This document shows, piece after piece, positions 10,468 to 23,139 of a stretch of DNA of 64,000 nucleotides (the first letter of the stretch is position 1; each line of letters starts with the position of its first letter). The translations under genes and the position numbers were made by a program. The notes beneath the pieces were generated by a model. The model had not been told where the DNA came from, searched no databases, and worked only from the letters and a program-made list of their open reading frames with translations. Origin of the DNA: Immersiella caudata. Taxonomy: Eukaryota; Ascomycota; Sordariomycetes; Sordariales; Lasiosphaeriaceae. Where the stretch lies: positions 2,666,001 to 2,730,000 of the forward strand of contig JAULSU010000002.1 in the NCBI GenBank assembly GCA_030512335.1. The letters are read 5' to 3'.

Positions 10468-11029
10468 CGATTAATGAAATAAGTTTTGTGTGCAATAGTC
10501 GGCGCTCGGGATGAATGGGGCTGACATGTGGTATGGTGATGCATTTGCAAGGCGCAAAAACGGGTGGTATGTGGACAGGAAATACCACGGTTGCATATCG
10601 ATTTTTCCCTTCTTCATAGATCTGCTCTACCCCCTGCGTTACTCGGAGGCCGGGCTCAAGTTTTGCAGCTCGTAGTCCTTCATAAAAAGGAATCTTTATC
10701 TGCGGGCGTATTGTTAAACCGTCCTTGCAGTTTCCCCATTTATGGAATGCTCCGGTGAGACTCTCCGCTACACCCAGACGAAAGAGGACGTAGCTTCGCT
10801 AATACTCCGTTCTCCACGCTGCCTACCACGGCCTTGAGTCCTATCTGTCATCGGGGAAGGCACGTCCGGGTCTGACGGACTTGTTATCTGTCTGCGGGAA
10901 CGGGAAGCTGCAGCACCGGGACACAAACAGCAAGACCCGGTCACCTCTCTTTCCCGAAAGCAGTCAAAGCACTCCTAGGTTTGTCTGCCTGTCCGCTCTC
11001 AAACTCTGCTCTGCTTCCATTGCATTCGC
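10468..11029. other. Intergenic, SNF4 3' flank and RhoGAP promoter
   Basis: These 562 bp lie between two plus-strand genes. I see no coding or RNA feature. The last 150 bp are pyrimidine-rich, as expected near a fungal transcription start. Confidence 0.4.
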
Positions 11030-14000
11030 ATGAGCGCTGCCCATCTCGGTCCATCTCGCCGACGAGTCGATCCAGCTGCTGCGATGCAGTCCTACTATGC
11101 TCGCGACTTCGACGGGGCATCCCAGACATCACTGCGAACGCCCTCGAGCAACAGGAGTACATTTACTTCGCGAAGGTACTCTGACACGCAAACCATCCCC
11201 CGCGGCATCCCTCATTCGGCGACTGTCGGCCAGCTCCCGATCCCAGTCCCGGAGAGGAGAGCAAACAAAAGCAGCGCTACCTGGACTTCATCGAGCGGCG
11301 ACCTTGCTGGCCTTTCAGACTCTGACGAAGTCCAAGACCGTCCTGAGTTTGTCCAGGAGTACAACAGGCTAGCGAGAAAGGTATCAGCAAATTCCCTCCG
11401 ACGCATTGTCTCAGCAGCCATTGAAGTGTTCTGACATTCAACTAGCATGGAATTCGTACGTTGGCGACTGAGGATTGCGGCTCTTGCCTCGTCAGTACTT
11501 CTCCGTCTCCTCGTATTGACACTCCCTCCCCGCTGACCTTCCCACAGGGAGGTCGAGGTCGATCCCCGCAGCAACAAAGACGGGGTTGGTTCTCTCGGAC
11601 CTTTTTGCGACAGGCTTCGGCAGGGAGCAATGCCAGCTCTGCGAAGTCAGACAGGAGAGTTAGGCATAAGCGCAGCGTTAGTGACCTCGCCATGCACATT
11701 GTACAACTACCCAAGAGGGACAGCCTCAAGGATGAGGACCTCCAGTCACTGGTCCGTCTCTGCGGCAAGAGCATGTTATATCTTCCGTCAGAGTACGCCC
11801 CGAGTTCTCTTATTCTCCCTACTTGCTTCCGCGCCACGGCCCAGTATCTCGTCCAGCATGGTTAGTAGGTTCCAGCCCATCTGGCCTATTTGGTTTTCCT
11901 AACAGTCCACAGCTGCGGATACCCGCGGAGTGTTCCGAATCCCTGGCTCAGTAAGGGTGGTCAATGCCCTCTACGACTACTACTGTGCCGATGGTGACGC
12001 AGACGAGATTTCCAGCACAACAAGGTGCCCCAACCTTCCAACACATATAAAAGCAGGTACGCATGATGTTGCCTCAGCCTTCAAGCGATTTCTATCTGGC
12101 CTTCCTGGGGGAATCCTCGGGTCACTGGCTCTCTTCGACGCCCTCGTTGCGATCCACAGCCAACTGAAAGGCGACCCCGAGTTCACCAGAACCAAACAAA
12201 CGAAACTAAGAGCGAGGCTTATTGCTTTAGCAGTTGGGAGTATCAAGTCACAATACCGTCGCGAGCTGATATGTGCCGTGTTTGGTCTGCTTTGTCTAAT
12301 TGGACGCACGGCGGAGACGGCGCCCAGGGAAGATGAGCAAGGTAGGCCCCTGCCTACTGCGGATTTGATGGGTTACAACGCTTTGGGGATTGTGTTTGGA
12401 CCTCTTTTGGCTGGAGATCTTATCAACACCTACACAATGAAGATTGCAAACCCTCCGACGGGCCTGGCGTTGTTTCCTGTTACGCCACCACAACCACGAA
12501 GAGAAAGGCGGAAGAACAAGATCTCGGAAGACGAAGATACAAGGATGAGTTCGGTTGACAAGATACACGCTGCCAACGCTATTACTGAGATGCTTATTAC
12601 CCACTGGAGGGAGGTCGTCAAGCAGATGCGTAACTTGGGGTCGTTGAAGCTCAGTGACGACGCAGATGGAGCTCGCGGAGGGGGAATGCAAGAACCAGGA
12701 CTGCGTCCGTCAGCATCCGAGTCGTTCGTGATAAGGAAACCGGCAGAATGGAGCTGTCTGCGACCTCCCTCGGCGCCTCGCGACATGAGCGAATCTCCGG
12801 TTCCCCCCAGTCCCACCCCTGAAGCCCGTAAGTGAATCAAAATGATTCGAGACCGGTGGGTTCTGACATAGCTATAGGTCGGTCATCCAGTCGGCCTGGC
12901 AGAGCTGAAAGCTCTCGCTCCTCGTTGATTGTCCAAAGAGCCCGGCCAAAGGGAGCACGATCCCTCTCAAATGGTCGAACGGGAACCAAGCCGCCAGTTC
13001 AGTTTCTGTCACCCACCGCAGAAGAACCGCCCTACGTCGACACTGAACGAACGCCAAATAACGAAGCCCAAGCTCATAAGATTCGGCGCGTTCCATTGCG
13101 AACACCGCGCCATGCTGCTCCTATGGTGGAGCCGCGCCTCCAAGTTGGAACTGTCGGGTCTAAGCCAGCTGAAGAAGCGGAGCACCTGTCAACCCAGCCG
13201 GTGTCAACAGCATCACAACCTGATGGAAGCACCCCCGCTGGAGACACTACAAGCGTGCCACAAAGAGACTCTATCGAGACTATTGCTACGCGCGTGCCGT
13301 CTTATCAGCGGAGGCTGGTCGTGTCCAGAGATTCCATCAGATTTGCAGACGAACTAGGGCCTCCGCTGGCCGGGGCAGCAGAATCTATTCAAACAAGCGA
13401 CGTGCATGCAAAAACAATACCCTCAAGACCATTGGAGGCCACAGATCCAATACTGGCAGCCCCAGTTCTCGGGGATGGTCGTCGCTCCCGAAGGTCCACC
13501 GAAAGTGTCATGTCAGGTGCGAAAGAGGGTCGGTTCAAGACAACGATTTCGAAATTGAGGAAGTCCCTCGACCAAGCGGATCGGCCAGGTTCTATTCAAA
13601 GACAGGAAGAAACCACACCGGTGAAAAGGGGGACCGGTCAAACTGCTTCGAGGTCTCCAGAGTTTGGGGACGTATCCAGGCATGAGAGGTCTAATTCCGG
13701 CGGATCAGGATTGCGACGCTCGAGGCTGCCAACATATAAGCCAAAGCATCTTCGCGGGAGATCCTCTGGAACTGGAAGCCCTTCAAAGGGTTCTCCGAGC
13801 GTAAGAAGCGGAGACCAAGGACCTGAGGACCCGCACAGCTCAAAGAGATCATCAATGCCGTTGGGCATTCCGGAGCCCAAGGTAATGCGATTTCGAGAAG
13901 GCCAGCCTCAACAGGGCATGGCACCAATGGCCGAGGTTCGTAAGCACCCAAGTCTGAATGCTATACAAGGCAGGAGACTGTCGAGATCTGGCCGAAGTTC

Positions 14001-15738
14001 ATTCGAACAAATTACACCTGCGAATACCGGAGTGGCAATTGGTCACCTCGACCATGAGACTCGTGTCGACCATGATCAAGATTCTTCGATAGAGACGGTA
14101 ATACATGAGCCCAACTACATGCAGAGTGCTTCCCGAACCAACGCGGCTACCACGGTTGAAGCACTGCCCGAGAGGTTGAACCCTGCTCATCCCACTACTC
14201 CAGAGCTTGAATCCCGGCGCAGCGCTGTCATGACAGTTTCAGTCTCTGAGGTCCAGTCAACGCCACCGTCACCGTCCAGGTCACTACCAGGACGGCAAAG
14301 CGGAAGTGCAGTGAAAGCCATGGCTGCCAAGTTTGAGAATGCGTCAAAGGACACTGGCTATATTCCGAGCCCAATGCGTAGCGTCTTCAAGCCCAACAGT
14401 GTGCTCTCACGGTACACGGTAAACCCGTCGCCATCAAAAAAAGAGCGAGAAGGAACAATAGCGCTTTCCCCAGGCCGCTCTGAGCAGCAATCGGACCCAC
14501 ACAACTCAGTGGACATGGGTGATGAGAATGTTTCACGCGGGGAACTCATGTCCACTGACGATGGAAGGGATGATAATAGCATTGAAGGACAATGGATTCA
14601 CCGCAACGTGGCGCCCTCAAAAAGCGAAGACTCTCTCAGCCAACCGTCGGTTTCAAAGAGCAGCGGAGAAACGCCGGACAAACCTGCAAGGCATCTAGGA
14701 GAGACTCCCTTGAAGCCTGCGATGAAGGCTGTACCTGAACCTACAGGTGGTTTGTCAGGGCGGTCACAAGAGTCTGAGCGAAAGAAAGCTAACGCACGTG
14801 TTGTCTCGTTTTCCAACACCACAGAATCCCGCTCGGCGTCCCGAACGACATTGAACTCTGAGTTGTCTGGCCAAGTGGTACCCCCAGATGTACTGGAAAC
14901 GCCGGAGGACCCATCGCAGATGTCAGATGCCTCAGCGGCGGCGAGCGGAGTTGATGACGCGCCAGTGAGCCCAAGGAGCAAAAACCTTACACTACATGCT
15001 CAGATTCGAAGTCTACGAAGGCAAGTGGCAGCCAAGACAACAGAGGTACAACAACTTCAGCGGATGTTGGATGCGAGTCAAAACGCCGACGTAGCCATAC
15101 TGCGCGAGCATTTGCGCCTCACGGAACGGGAGTGCGTCATGTGGAGAGAGCGTGCAGAGGCAGCAGAGAAGAAGGTTGAATCGTTCAAACGCCTAAGCGC
15201 CAGATTGAAAAAACTGAGAGAGACTGAAGCTGGCAGAGAAAGGGGCTTGGATAGTGAGCAGTTGGTAGCAGGTGTAGATGAGCCGATCACAGGCGACGGG
15301 ACTCTTGATGGCGGCAATGAAAGGCATGGAGACTCACGAATGATGGAGCTCTGGTTGGATGGGCGCCAGCGAGAGTCGTCGACGGAGCACACGGAGGACG
15401 AAGCAACAGTAACGGAGAGAATCCGCAGGTCCCTCCAGGCCATGGATAATGGCTTGGATGTCAAGAAGATGGCGAGCGACCCTTTTCAGGATAAGCCAAG
15501 GGCTGCGAACCAGCTAACAGGGAGCAAGGGGGATAACGGGGTAGGACATTCGGCCTTCCGAGTGGGCATAGTACCGGGTGCCCCTCAACTCACATATCAG
15601 CCCTCATATCGGAGCAGCACAAGTGAGGACGGCGGGAGATTATCCGACACGGTGGCTAGTATATGGATAGCGGCGGAGAAAGTGCTAGAGAGTGAGCAAA
15701 GTCAAATAAGGAGGACTCGATCCAAACGAAATGGTTGA
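11030..15738 (+). CDS. Large RhoGAP-domain protein
   Basis: Exons 11030-11380, 11446-11490, 11548-11860, 11913-12827 and 12878-15738 give 1494 residues. The RhoGAP domain spans roughly residues 205-400. It shows SLVRLCGKSMLYLPSEYAP, then GVFRIPGS with the arginine finger at about Arg245, AFKRFLSGLPGGIL and MGYNALGIVFGPLLAG. It should stimulate GTP hydrolysis by a Rho/Cdc42-type GTPase in polarity or wall control. The C-terminal two thirds are Ser/Pro/Arg-rich and predicted disordered, with many SP/TP sites. A coiled coil follows at about 1245-1325 (LHAQIRSLRRQVAAKTTEVQ). An alternative start is Met19 at 11084. The 57-bp second intron is a multiple of three without an in-frame stop, so its removal is inferred from its CTGAC branch site and CACAG acceptor. 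Confidence 0.88.
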
Positions 15739-15751
15739 AGTTTGAGTGTAC

Positions 15752-15762
15752 GGGGGGGGGGG
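15752..15762 (+). repeat. Poly-G homopolymer
   Basis: Eleven consecutive G residues lie 14 bp after the RhoGAP stop, followed by a further G-rich stretch. This is probably in the 3' UTR. Confidence 0.9.
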
Positions 15763-16171
15763 TAGTGGAGGGGGAGTGCATAGGATAAAAGGTCGTATCA
15801 AAACGTTCATGTAGAACATTGCAGCATTTAGCTCTAGACCTCACCGGAAGGATGTCAGTTTTATCCTTTTTTTTGAACACAAGAGCCCGGTCCCGGTCGC
15901 TGTGCGGGTGCTCCGTCATCCAAGGGGTATGTCAACAATGCTGGGATCGGGTCTCGGTTGATCAAATCGACAATAGGGATTCACAAGAGCCCCAAGCAAC
16001 TACGTGCGAGTTGCGAAAATGAAAATGCTGTGTGAGCTTGATTTACGCCTCGGCACGTGGTCTAGACACAATGCCCCATCTCTACACATGTTTGATACAA
16101 GTATTGTACAAGTAAATCCAACACCTGCGCTAACTACCACCAGTGCCACCAGAGCCTCCATGCGGCTGCGC
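15763..16171. other. Tail-to-tail intergenic region, RhoGAP / mL38
   Basis: About 0.4 kb between convergent stop codons. Nothing is recognisable besides the purine/G-rich start. Confidence 0.4.
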
Positions 16172-17571
16172 TTACGCGATACGTTTAGTGTACTTCCACA
16201 AACTCTTGTACTTGGGCTTCTGCCTCTTGGCTTCCCAACCTCTCGCCTTGCGTGGCCCCTTGAGCGACTTGAAGTGTTGCTGCTTGAACTCAATGTCGGC
16301 GCCGGGAATACCGTGGCGCTCCATGACGGCGGCCGTGTTCTCGTCCCATTCAGAACGGAAGAGGTTGAAGCCGACAATGTCGAGGTTGAACTTGTCGCGG
16401 AGGCTCTTGATGGAGAAATGCTCGCGGCCGGCACCGTCGTACATCTGCTTCAGCTTGGCGGCATCGAGTTTCTCGTTGGCGTTGTGCACGAGGATGAAGA
16501 TGGCGAGGCGGTGGTAGGGGGAGCCCTTTTGGGCGAAAGGGGGGAGCCATGGGACGGCGAGATCGCCGCCGGTCTGGAAGGAGGGGGTGCCGATTTGGCG
16601 GAGGGGGAGATGCTTCTTGGTCGGATCCCAGGGGATGTTGGTGGCGAGGTAGTGGCAGCGGCGGGTGAATGTGTCGAGGTCGAGGTCGGGAACGTCGGCG
16701 TCGAGGACGACGACGGAGAGGAGACGCTCGCCTTTATCGAAGACTTGCATCTTCAGGGTGGGCGCAACCTCTGTCACGCGGCTGTTGAGGGTGGTGCCGG
16801 GACGTATAGGCTGGCCGCGGAATGACATCTTGACGTCCATCGTGGGATCAAATTTGGGCAGGAGGTCCGGAACAATGTGGAATTGGTTGATGCGCTGCAC
16901 GATGATCTTGTAGTCCATGGCGCGCCACCTTCGGTCGGCGAGGTACCGGTAGATGGGCTTGTTCATGTCGCCTGTGTTGTGATTGGTGTCAGCAGGGCAC
17001 CGGCAGAGAGTTGGCCTTCCGGAGACTTACCCATGCCGTCTTCGAAGCGCCTCTTGACCAAGGGGTCGTTGATGTCTGCCAGGATCTTGAGCTCCTCTAC
17101 GTACGCCCTCAAGCTCACCAGCCGTTTCTGCTTGTATGACTCGCCCCCGCGAAATGTGCTGGCGTTGGCGGCCTCGATACGCTTGATCTTCTCGGTCTCA
17201 GCAATGATCTTGGCGACCTTCTCCTGGCGGTCCTCGTTGACGATCTTGCGGGCTTCCTGGAAGCACTGGTAGGGCATCTGCTCGAAGGGGATATCACTTG
17301 AAGTGGCGAGCGCCGCACGCCTTCTCCGCGAGCCCATGGTATGCGATGTGAGTTTCTCCAGCTGTTCTGGTGTCCAGTGCGAGCCGGTCACGATGTCTGA
17401 GAGGCGCTGGGGGGCCGATGCGGCGGGCTGCTGTGTCGTGCCCTCATCGTTGCGGCTTGCCGTCGACGAGAACTGTCGCGCGGCGATTGATCGGGTCTGA
17501 GGGACAGCGGCGCTGCAACTTTGCTGGAGAGACCGCACAATCGGCCGTGCGACCTGCTGAGACCGCGGCAT
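16172..17571 (-). CDS. MRPL35: Mitochondrial large ribosomal subunit protein mL38 (PEBP-fold)
   Basis: Exons (reverse) 17571-17031 and 16971-16172, with a 59-bp intron, give 446 residues. The N-terminus is a mitochondrial presequence: Arg/Ser/Gln-rich, without acidic residues, ending near ARQFSSTASRNDE. A helical segment follows (EARKIVNEDRQEKVAKIIAE). The C-terminal two thirds is the phosphatidylethanolamine-binding-protein-like fold of mL38: LLSVVVLDADVPDLDLDTF, RRCHYLATNIPW, WLPPFAQKGSPYHRLAIFIL. It ends in a basic tail (KARGWEAKRQKPKYKSLWKY) suited to rRNA contact. It is a structural component of the mitoribosome large subunit. It is divergent from uL4m over a 297-bp shared promoter region. 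Confidence 0.92.
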
Positions 17572-17868
17572 GGCTGGCAGGACGGGCGTGTACGGATTGT
17601 AATCGTTCTCAGTCTCAATCGGAGTTTCGAGGGAGCTACAGGCGCGAAAATTTGGGACCCCTGGCCGGCAAGTTCCGCGCTAGGTCTCCTGGTGCACGGC
17701 CGCTACAGATCTTTTCTACTCCAAATTATGAGCCTCGCCGCCGTCGACAGCGACCTTCTTACCGCGAAAACCGCGCGCCAGCCGAACAATTCGAACGAAG
17801 CCGCTTCGGGGCACGCGAATGATCCATTGCACTTCTTCAACACTTCTGTTCCGCAACAGACGGTGGAC
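17572..17868. promoter_or_regulatory. Bidirectional promoter of two mitoribosomal protein genes
   Basis: Only 297 bp separate the start codons of mL38 and uL4m, which are divergent. The spacer includes CCGCGAAAACCGCG near 17761-17774 and a TTCGAACGAA motif near 17799-17808. Both are candidates for shared control. No binding factor is assigned. Confidence 0.6.
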
Positions 17869-18951
17869 ATGGCGGGCAAGGGGCTGAGGAGCCTCAGCGA
17901 GGCCATGAGGGGTCTGAGCCTGGCTTCTCCGACGTGCAGAACACTTCCAGTGCGTGGCGTTCTAGCCCTATTTTTCTTCCAGGAGCTTTGGCTTACAATG
18001 AGTTTTTCTGCAGACCCGATCCTTTCCCCTGACATGTAGGCGCGCAATGGCCTCCGAGGCGCCCGTCGCCAACATCACAAGATCCGTGACCGATTCCTGG
18101 GAACCAAGTACGTCTACGGGCCTTTACTGGCCTACGTTCCCTCGGACTCCCTGACTGACTCTGGCAAAGCAACATCCGTACCACTCACCATCTACTCCTT
18201 CCCCTCCCTAGAGCCCCGATCGCTCGAGTCGTGGTCCGCCAGGCACCTGCACCTGCCCTTGCGGCGCGACATCCTCCACTTGGCGGTAGTGTACGAAGGC
18301 GACAAGACACGACAGGGTACGGCATCATCCAAGACAAGGTGGGATGTGGCCGGTTCGCACAAGAAGATGATGAGACAAAAGGGAAGCGGACGAGCACGCC
18401 GGGGCACGCGCCAGTCGCCGTTGCTCCGCGGCGGTGGCAAGTCGTTCGGGCCTCACCCCCGAGACTTCAGCACCAAACTCAACCGCAAGGTCTACGACCT
18501 GGCATGGCGCACTGCGCTCTCCTACCGCTACCGCCGCGGTGAGCTGATTGTGACGGAGGACGGATTGGACCTTCCCTTGCCCGAGGACTTCCTGCGACTC
18601 GCCGAGGCCGGGTCGCTCGGACAGGAACTCGAAGACAGCTTTGTCAAAAAGTACATGACTCAAATGCTCAGCGCGCTGCAGTGGGATAGGAAATTTGGCC
18701 GGACCACCTTCATCACTGGGGACAGGAGGCCCAACCTTTTCACAGGCGCGGAGGTTGCTGCCGAGGACGCCAGAGCCTTGGAGCTGGAGGATGTGGATGT
18801 CAAGAATCTACTAGAGACGGGGCGTTTGGTCATTGAGCGGAGCGCACTGAAGGATATGATCAAGAAGCACCAAAGCGACTTGGTCAGCAAGGTCGTGATC
18901 AATGGACTGCGCCACCGAGGCCCTGATTTGGGCAAATCCGTCCTGCGGTAA
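17869..18951 (+). CDS. YML6: Mitochondrial large ribosomal subunit protein uL4m
   Basis: Exons 17869-17949, 18014-18107 and 18170-18951 give 318 residues. The presequence MAGKGLRSLSEAMRGLSLAS is basic and amphipathic. The L4 domain follows: VPLTIYSFPSLEPRSLE, LPLRRDILHLAVVYEGDKTR, then the L4 signature GSGRARRGTRQSPLLRGGGK and FGPHPRDFSTKLNRKVYDLA, plus AWRTALSYRYRRGELIV. The protein lines the exit tunnel of the mitoribosome. All three exons are needed to restore the frame across WEP-TTSVPLT. The C-terminal part after about residue 220 is longer than bacterial L4, as is usual for fungal mitochondrial forms. Confidence 0.95.
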
Positions 18952-21017
18952 GGTGCGTCGACTTGACAAGGGGATGCTCTTGTACTGCTGGATATGTATC
19001 ATAGATGCGAGGCGTCGAATCTGGCTCATTATATCGGCCAAGCTCGCAGTCATTGTAACTACTACTTAATCTGGTGTGCTCCATTGCGTGACATAGACCC
19101 ACTTAGGCTCCCTCGCCCCATATCACCCCATTTGGGGCTTCCAGTTGCAACAAAATGTCACTGCCTTGTTGCACATAAACAGTTGACTCAACGGGAAGGC
19201 GCAGCTTCCATCCCAAGCTGGAACTCCCAGCCGCTGAGGGTTACGCGCATATGGACCCACACAGAAAAATGCAACCGTGCACGGTCCACTTCTACAGCCT
19301 TATTTAATCCCCAGGACCCGCCCAGCATTTTTATTCTTTTCTCTTTTCTTCTCACATCTCAGTGCAAGGGTTTTACGTGTATCAGTGAGGATTCGTCCGA
19401 GATCACGTTTTTGCTAGTTGAAAACTACAACCTGACCGCTCTCAGTCGGCCGAGGCTGGCTGGGGAATTTTTGGAACACTTCTCGCTTGAGAATTTCTCA
19501 CCATCTTTCATTGCCAACGCTCCCTTCGTGGGAGTGTGGTGAAGGAGGACTGATTCCGGGCGCGCTGGCTCAAGCGGCACTTTCTGGCCGCCATCGGGCT
19601 GCTGGTCTTGCCTGTGCCGACCTGGTTGGATGCTTTTCGAACTATTCGTCTTCGTCAACAGCTTGGGATCTTTCGACAATCGCGACACGCGACAAACACG
19701 GTTGCTCATCCATTAGAAGCATATCGTGCAGGCCAGCACTACTGGCGACAACGCATTTTCAGCGCTTATCAATACCAAAGCCATGGGTCAGCCCGTTACC
19801 GCTACAAATTGCCTCCGTTGACACCGTGATGACCATGATCAGATTTTCAGCAACGTCTTGTTGCGTGGGAAACCCTGCCGATCGCGTCAAGCTCCGATAA
19901 ACCTACCATATCTCTGAGAGCTACATCCGGGCGAATCTGCGCTTAGAACCAACCTGACTTGACTGTAACGGTACCTTTGAAGAATATATTCTTTTCATTT
20001 GCAATGTCCTTCATATTCGATGCCCGTGGCATTCAAGGCATGACGTCGAAAGAGTCTGGATGACCTGCAGCGGCGATCAAGAAGGTGGGACGGGTTCCGG
20101 GTGAGCAAGGTGCGGCAAGCCAAGCCACCTCCACCTCACGTTGCCTGGTTGGGGCAGGCCAAGCGAAGACGTCGGCGTTGATGAGTCCTCACTTTCAGGT
20201 TGCATTTTTATCTTGTGATTTCAGTAGCGGTCACTTACGATTGCATATAGCTCGAATTCGTAAAATCTGAGTGTTCAGTTGAGCACATGGGAAATGCCAC
20301 GCCGATATTGCCCTTCGCCGGTGTCCCGCAAGCATTTCCGTTGCTACGGAATCGGGCGAGACGTAACGTCGTTTTTCACTTTGGGCTGTCAGGGAGATAC
20401 CGGCACAGTGCGCAGGGAGTCAATTTCAGGAGTAATCAAAACCCGAGTGGTCAATAAGCGAGGGATTCCCAGTAAAAAGGCTTGGCCCATGGACCCAGTG
20501 GAGACAAAGAAACTTCACACTGTCCCGCGGCTGAGCGGGCCAGGCAAGACTTGCGTCTCCTCTCCAGGCGCCCGCCCGCTTTCTTTGTCACTTGATCATC
20601 ATCAAACTTCACCACCTGTGCCCGACCCTCTCCAATCTCCCAGCGCCGCGACGAGGCCCACGGCCAGCGCACAACCGAAATAGGAATCATCTTCGACAAC
20701 AGCGATTTTTCTTCGACGTGGGAACTTGGTATTGATTGATTGACGTCGCCGCGCGGAGCCGAAGGAGTGAATGTGGTGGACGGAGCGTCTGCGGTGGTAG
20801 CCGTTCCGGCGCTTTCGCGCGAGTCGCTACGGACAGCCTCCTCGCCATCGACCGCCGACCGCCCGCCGTCCTACCATCGATCGCATCGGTCTCTTTTGGC
20901 AGACTTGGAAACGACTAGCTGCGGAAAAGTCTTTCGACTTTTTCTTTGTCCGGGGTCGCCACGTCCGCCCGCCCTTCCGACCGGCCTTCGCTCAATCGCT
21001 CACCCCTTCGATTCATC
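18952..21017. other. Intergenic, uL4m 3' flank and MED19 promoter
   Basis: This 2.07 kb holds no supported gene. The last 400 bp before MED19 are rich in C, T and CG dinucleotides, as in fungal 5' leaders. Several short open frames are unconvincing. Confidence 0.45.
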
Positions 21018-22285
21018 ATGTCATTCCATCCGCAGACCCCGCAAAGTCCCTCGCAGTTGTCCCCCAGCACGAGCGACCTGATGACGAGCATGACGAGTTC
21101 CATGACTTCGATTACGACCGCTCTTCCGACACCCGCACACAGCGTCAACGGCAGCTCGATCCCTTCGGAGATGGCCCACGACATCATCATGGGCGAAGAT
21201 TCCCCGCAAAAGCGCAAGCGCACCGCCGATGATCTTGGCGAGCGAGACCAGAAGAAAGTCCAGATCGAGGGCCGCAGACTCGGTATTGAGAACCTTCATT
21301 TGGATGTGGGCGAAAAATACCTGCTTTGCAGAACTCGTAAGGCACCCTTCTCCTGCACTGAGCAGCTGCTCTGTCCGGAAGCTAGACGATGTTTTCTCGT
21401 CAGTGTTGACGCATCTGCCCTGGATGGGTTTCTTGTCTCTGCCTAGTCGCGACCCGTAAAGGGTTCTTAAAGTGCTTTCAGAGACCTGGTTAACATTGTC
21501 TTTCACGCAGCGCACCCCCCGTCTCGACCGCTTGTGTCAGAGGATCTCTTCGAGCTGTACGGTTTGACGGGTCTCGCTGCCGAGGTCGCTCGCGTTCTGC
21601 CGAACGGCGAGAAAAACGCGATCCGCAAGACATACAAGGGCCACATCAAGAAGCTTGGAGTGAATGGCGTTTTCGACTCAGTCAAGGAGGACTGGCAACG
21701 GCCGGAAAGCTTACTGAATCTCACAAAATGCCCCAACGATGAGTGGAATGTCCTCTTCGTCCGAGGCCGGGACATCAAGGATGGTTTTTCATCGGAGATA
21801 GAAGACAAGTTGCCGAGGGCAGCGATGATGAGCAAGGGTGTGGTCCCGAAGAGCTTGTGGGACTACTCGGTTCTTGGGGATCTTCAACCCGGAGGGAAGG
21901 GAGACAAGCAGCCTGCCTCTGCGAGACCGACCGCACCGAACACGCCGTTGACGTACGGAGCCAACACCATTCAACGGTCGAAGCCGACGACGACGGTTGC
22001 TCAGGAGGCAGCACGGCCGAAGCGAAGCGTCAAGAAGCGAAGCTACGGAGACAGCAGTTTCGAGGGTTACGGCGAGGGTTATCCCGATGACGGTGCCGAG
22101 ACAGGCTACTCGACTGGGGAAGGCGACGCGGTTCCTGGAAAACGAAGAAAAAAGGTGCTTGGTGACGGCTATGATCCTGACTGACATGGGACACGCGCTG
22201 ACATCCACAGTCCCATCCAGTTGGTCAACAGTCGTATGCTCAGGCACGGCAACCAGGCTACGGCCTTGGAGTGCCCGGGGTATGA
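21018..22285 (+). CDS. MED19: Mediator subunit 19 (Rox3)
   Basis: Exons 21018-21336, 21511-22154 and 22211-22285 give 345 residues. The N-terminus is a Ser/Thr/Pro-rich segment typical of ascomycete Med19 (MSFHPQTPQSPSQLSPSTSD, LPTPAHSVNG). KRKRTADDLGERDQKK and the Rox3 core follow: LGIENLHLDVGEKYLLC, LFELYGLTGLAAEVARVLP, NAIRKTYKGHIKKLGVNG. A basic GKRRKK leads into a short third exon ending YGLGVPGV. Med19 belongs to the Mediator head/middle junction and links regulators to RNA polymerase II. The 174-bp first intron is long for this window. The frame after GKRRKK closes only if 22155-22210 is removed, which supports the 25-codon last exon. Confidence 0.92.
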
Positions 22286-23139
22286 GAAGCACGGTCGTTC
22301 TTTTCAGCGCCGAGCCGATCCTTAGCACCAAGTTCTCCGTTTGAGCCGCGCGTCGTGAGAGAGAAGGGCCAGACGGTTATCAGGAAGAGAGGCTTCTCAC
22401 GAGTGCTGCGTCTGACTAGTGTTCAGGGTGATACCTGGTTGACCGGTTGATTCATTTGATGCTTGGATAGGCGACGATCCGTCTATCAGCCTGAGGTCGG
22501 GAGATGCAACCCGAGAAAAGAAGACGGGTCAGTCGATGGTTGATTGGGGCAAGGGAAAGCAAGGTCTTTGCCATCGGGTTGGTTGGGCATTCGGGGGGTT
22601 GTCATATGGGTGGTCCGTCCTCTTTGCTCGCTCTCGTCGTGGCGAGCCTGTAAAAGAATGACGGAGCCACCAGACTCTCTGCATTCATGAAATTTCAGCA
22701 TGGCGTTGGGGTTGGTTTTGTTTTCACACTGCCTATTCTCCCTCCAAGGAATGGAGGGCTCAATATTTTCTTGTTTCGGCAGCTGTCTATGAGGGGACTG
22801 AAGCATGCGCAGGAGCCAAGGGACGAAACGGAGGTCGAAAGACCTTTGTGATAAGTTTAGAGTCGCGATCCTGGCTCTGGTTGATGCTGCCAAAGAAGAC
22901 AGGAGGCAGGAGGCGAGCCACGCATGGTCGTTCTCATCATCCAATTTGGTTGGGGAGAGACACAAAGTGCCTTCAGGCGTTCAAGTTCGGCGGTCATCAA
23001 AAGCGAAGACATAATGAAACGTCATGTTTACACCCATTTGGTGCTGTTAGGACTCGCATATCTAGCTCTTAATGAACTCGATGATCTCCAAAACACCCCA
23101 TGAAACCCCATGCCATGCAGTTAGATTGGTGCAGTCTCC
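22286..23139. other. Tail-to-tail intergenic region, MED19 / DUF676 hydrolase
   Basis: These 0.85 kb between convergent genes hold no supported feature. A 159-codon minus-strand open frame at 22486-22965 looks like chance. Confidence 0.4.

Noticed and set aside
22486..22965. 159-codon minus-strand open frame between MED19 and the hydrolase
   Set aside because: No domain is present and it lies in expected 3' UTR sequence of convergent genes.
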